A DNA stretch of 13,045 bases from Aquisalimonas sp. (GTDB lineage: Bacteria; Pseudomonadota; Gammaproteobacteria; Nitrococcales; Aquisalimonadaceae), in the NCBI GenBank assembly GCA_007127625.1, contig SKYZ01000148.1, positions 1 through 13,045 on the forward strand, given 5' to 3'. Below are positions 12,562 to 13,045 of this stretch, in pieces. The position numbers and the translations under genes were made by a program. The notes under the pieces are model-generated. The model made no database searches and was not told the DNA's origin. It saw only the letters and a program-made list of their open reading frames with translations. Numbering within the stretch: the stretch's first letter is position 1; each line of letters begins with the position of its first letter.

Positions 12562-13045
12562 ATGCGTCCCGCTCACCTGCTGACCCTCTGCCTGCTGGTT
12601 TCCGTGGCCGCGACCACGGTCAGCGCGGAGGAGGCGACCGGCTCCGATCCGGCACTGACGGATGTGGCTGATGCATTCGCGGCCCTGGAACGCTCCCGCG
12701 CCATGCTCGTTCTGGTGGACGGAGAGCCGGTGATTCAGCGGGTCGTGGACGGGCCGGATCTGTCGACGCCGGTGAATATCAAGTCTCTCTCCAAGGTGGT
12801 GATCGGCGCCCTGGTGGGCGCCGCCATCGACCGGGATGTGTTCGCGGGAACCGGACAGGCGGTGACCGAGCTGCTGGGAGATCGGGTGCCGGAGAATGCC
12901 GATGCCCGGGTCAACGACATCACAGTGGGCCATCTGCTGTCCATGCAGTCCGGTCTGGCCCGGACCTCGGGCGCCAATTACGGTGCCTGGGTGGCCAGCG
13001 ACGACTGGGTGGGCTACGTGCTCCGCCGGGAGTTCGTCGATGAGC
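12562..13045 (+). CDS. Exported serine hydrolase (beta-lactamase/SxxK family), 5' part only
   Basis: The frame is open from an ATG at 12562, 6 nt after GGAGG, to the window edge (161 codons), so the gene is cut at its 3' end. A signal peptide is clear: MRPAHLLTLCLLVSVAATTVSA with likely cleavage after residue 22. The nucleophile motif SxxK appears as KSLSK (Ser75, Lys78) followed by a hydrophobic helix, and HLLSMQSGL (124-132) is the usual downstream motif of class C beta-lactamase-like serine hydrolases. The YxN and later motifs would lie beyond the window. Likely a periplasmic esterase, amidase or peptidase; true antibiotic hydrolysis should not be assumed. It is divergent from the lipid kinase. 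Confidence 0.85.
   Translation, partial: MRPAHLLTLCLLVSVAATTVSAEEATGSDPALTDVADAFAALERSRAMLVLVDGEPVIQRVVDGPDLSTPVNIKSLSKVVIGALVGAAIDRDVFAGTGQAVTELLGDRVPENADARVNDITVGHLLSMQSGLARTSGANYGAWVASDDWVGYVLRREFVDE

Noticed and set aside
12562..13045. Beta-lactamase resistance gene
   Set aside because: Only the SxxK and HLLSMQSG motifs are visible; this superfamily is mostly esterases and peptidases, so a resistance call is unsupported.

Overview
The window is high-GC bacterial DNA with Shine-Dalgarno-led genes, short intergenic gaps and overlapping stop/start codons. The gene set is a copper amine oxidase, a phasin-like protein, a PAS/GGDEF/histidine-kinase operon, FixJ-type regulators and a Tat-exported aldo/keto reductase. 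It suggests a proteobacterium, most likely a gammaproteobacterium; an Ectothiorhodospiraceae-like or Halomonas-like host is only a guess from gene style. No tRNA, rRNA, CRISPR array or intact transposase was seen.

Layout. Positions 1-240 hold no convincing gene. A 16-bp perfect inverted repeat (239-286) follows, and the stop codon of the leftward primary amine oxidase lies inside it. Upstream of the oxidase, on the same strand, is a 67-aa hypothetical gene. Rightward come an MBL-fold metallohydrolase (2787-3749) and a small gene that appears broken by a frameshift (3821-4035). A leftward phasin-like gene (4061-4564) ends this metabolic part.

The centre (4840-9811) is a signalling island. A rightward operon encodes a stand-alone PAS protein, a PAS-GGDEF diguanylate cyclase with an intact inhibitory I-site, and a soluble three-PAS histidine kinase. 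The kinase gene runs tail-to-tail, with a 10-nt overlap, into a leftward operon of a 70-aa unknown protein and a canonical FixJ-type response regulator. Divergent from that operon is a second FixJ-like regulator whose receiver has lost the acidic pocket, the phospho-accepting Asp and the conserved Lys, while its LuxR-type HTH looks intact. An 11-bp motif (TTTACCCGTAC) occurs upstream of both the PAS/GGDEF/kinase operon and the regulator pair. The inference is a circuit in which one soluble sensor feeds a phosphorylatable regulator, a phosphorylation-independent paralogue and c-di-GMP output. This is the most interesting part of the window.

The right part is a leftward gene set: a diacylglycerol-kinase-family lipid kinase, a Tat-signal aldo/keto reductase and a DUF6064-like membrane protein, the last two joined by a TAATG overlap. 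A divergent exported serine hydrolase of the beta-lactamase/SxxK type starts at 12562 and is cut by the window end.
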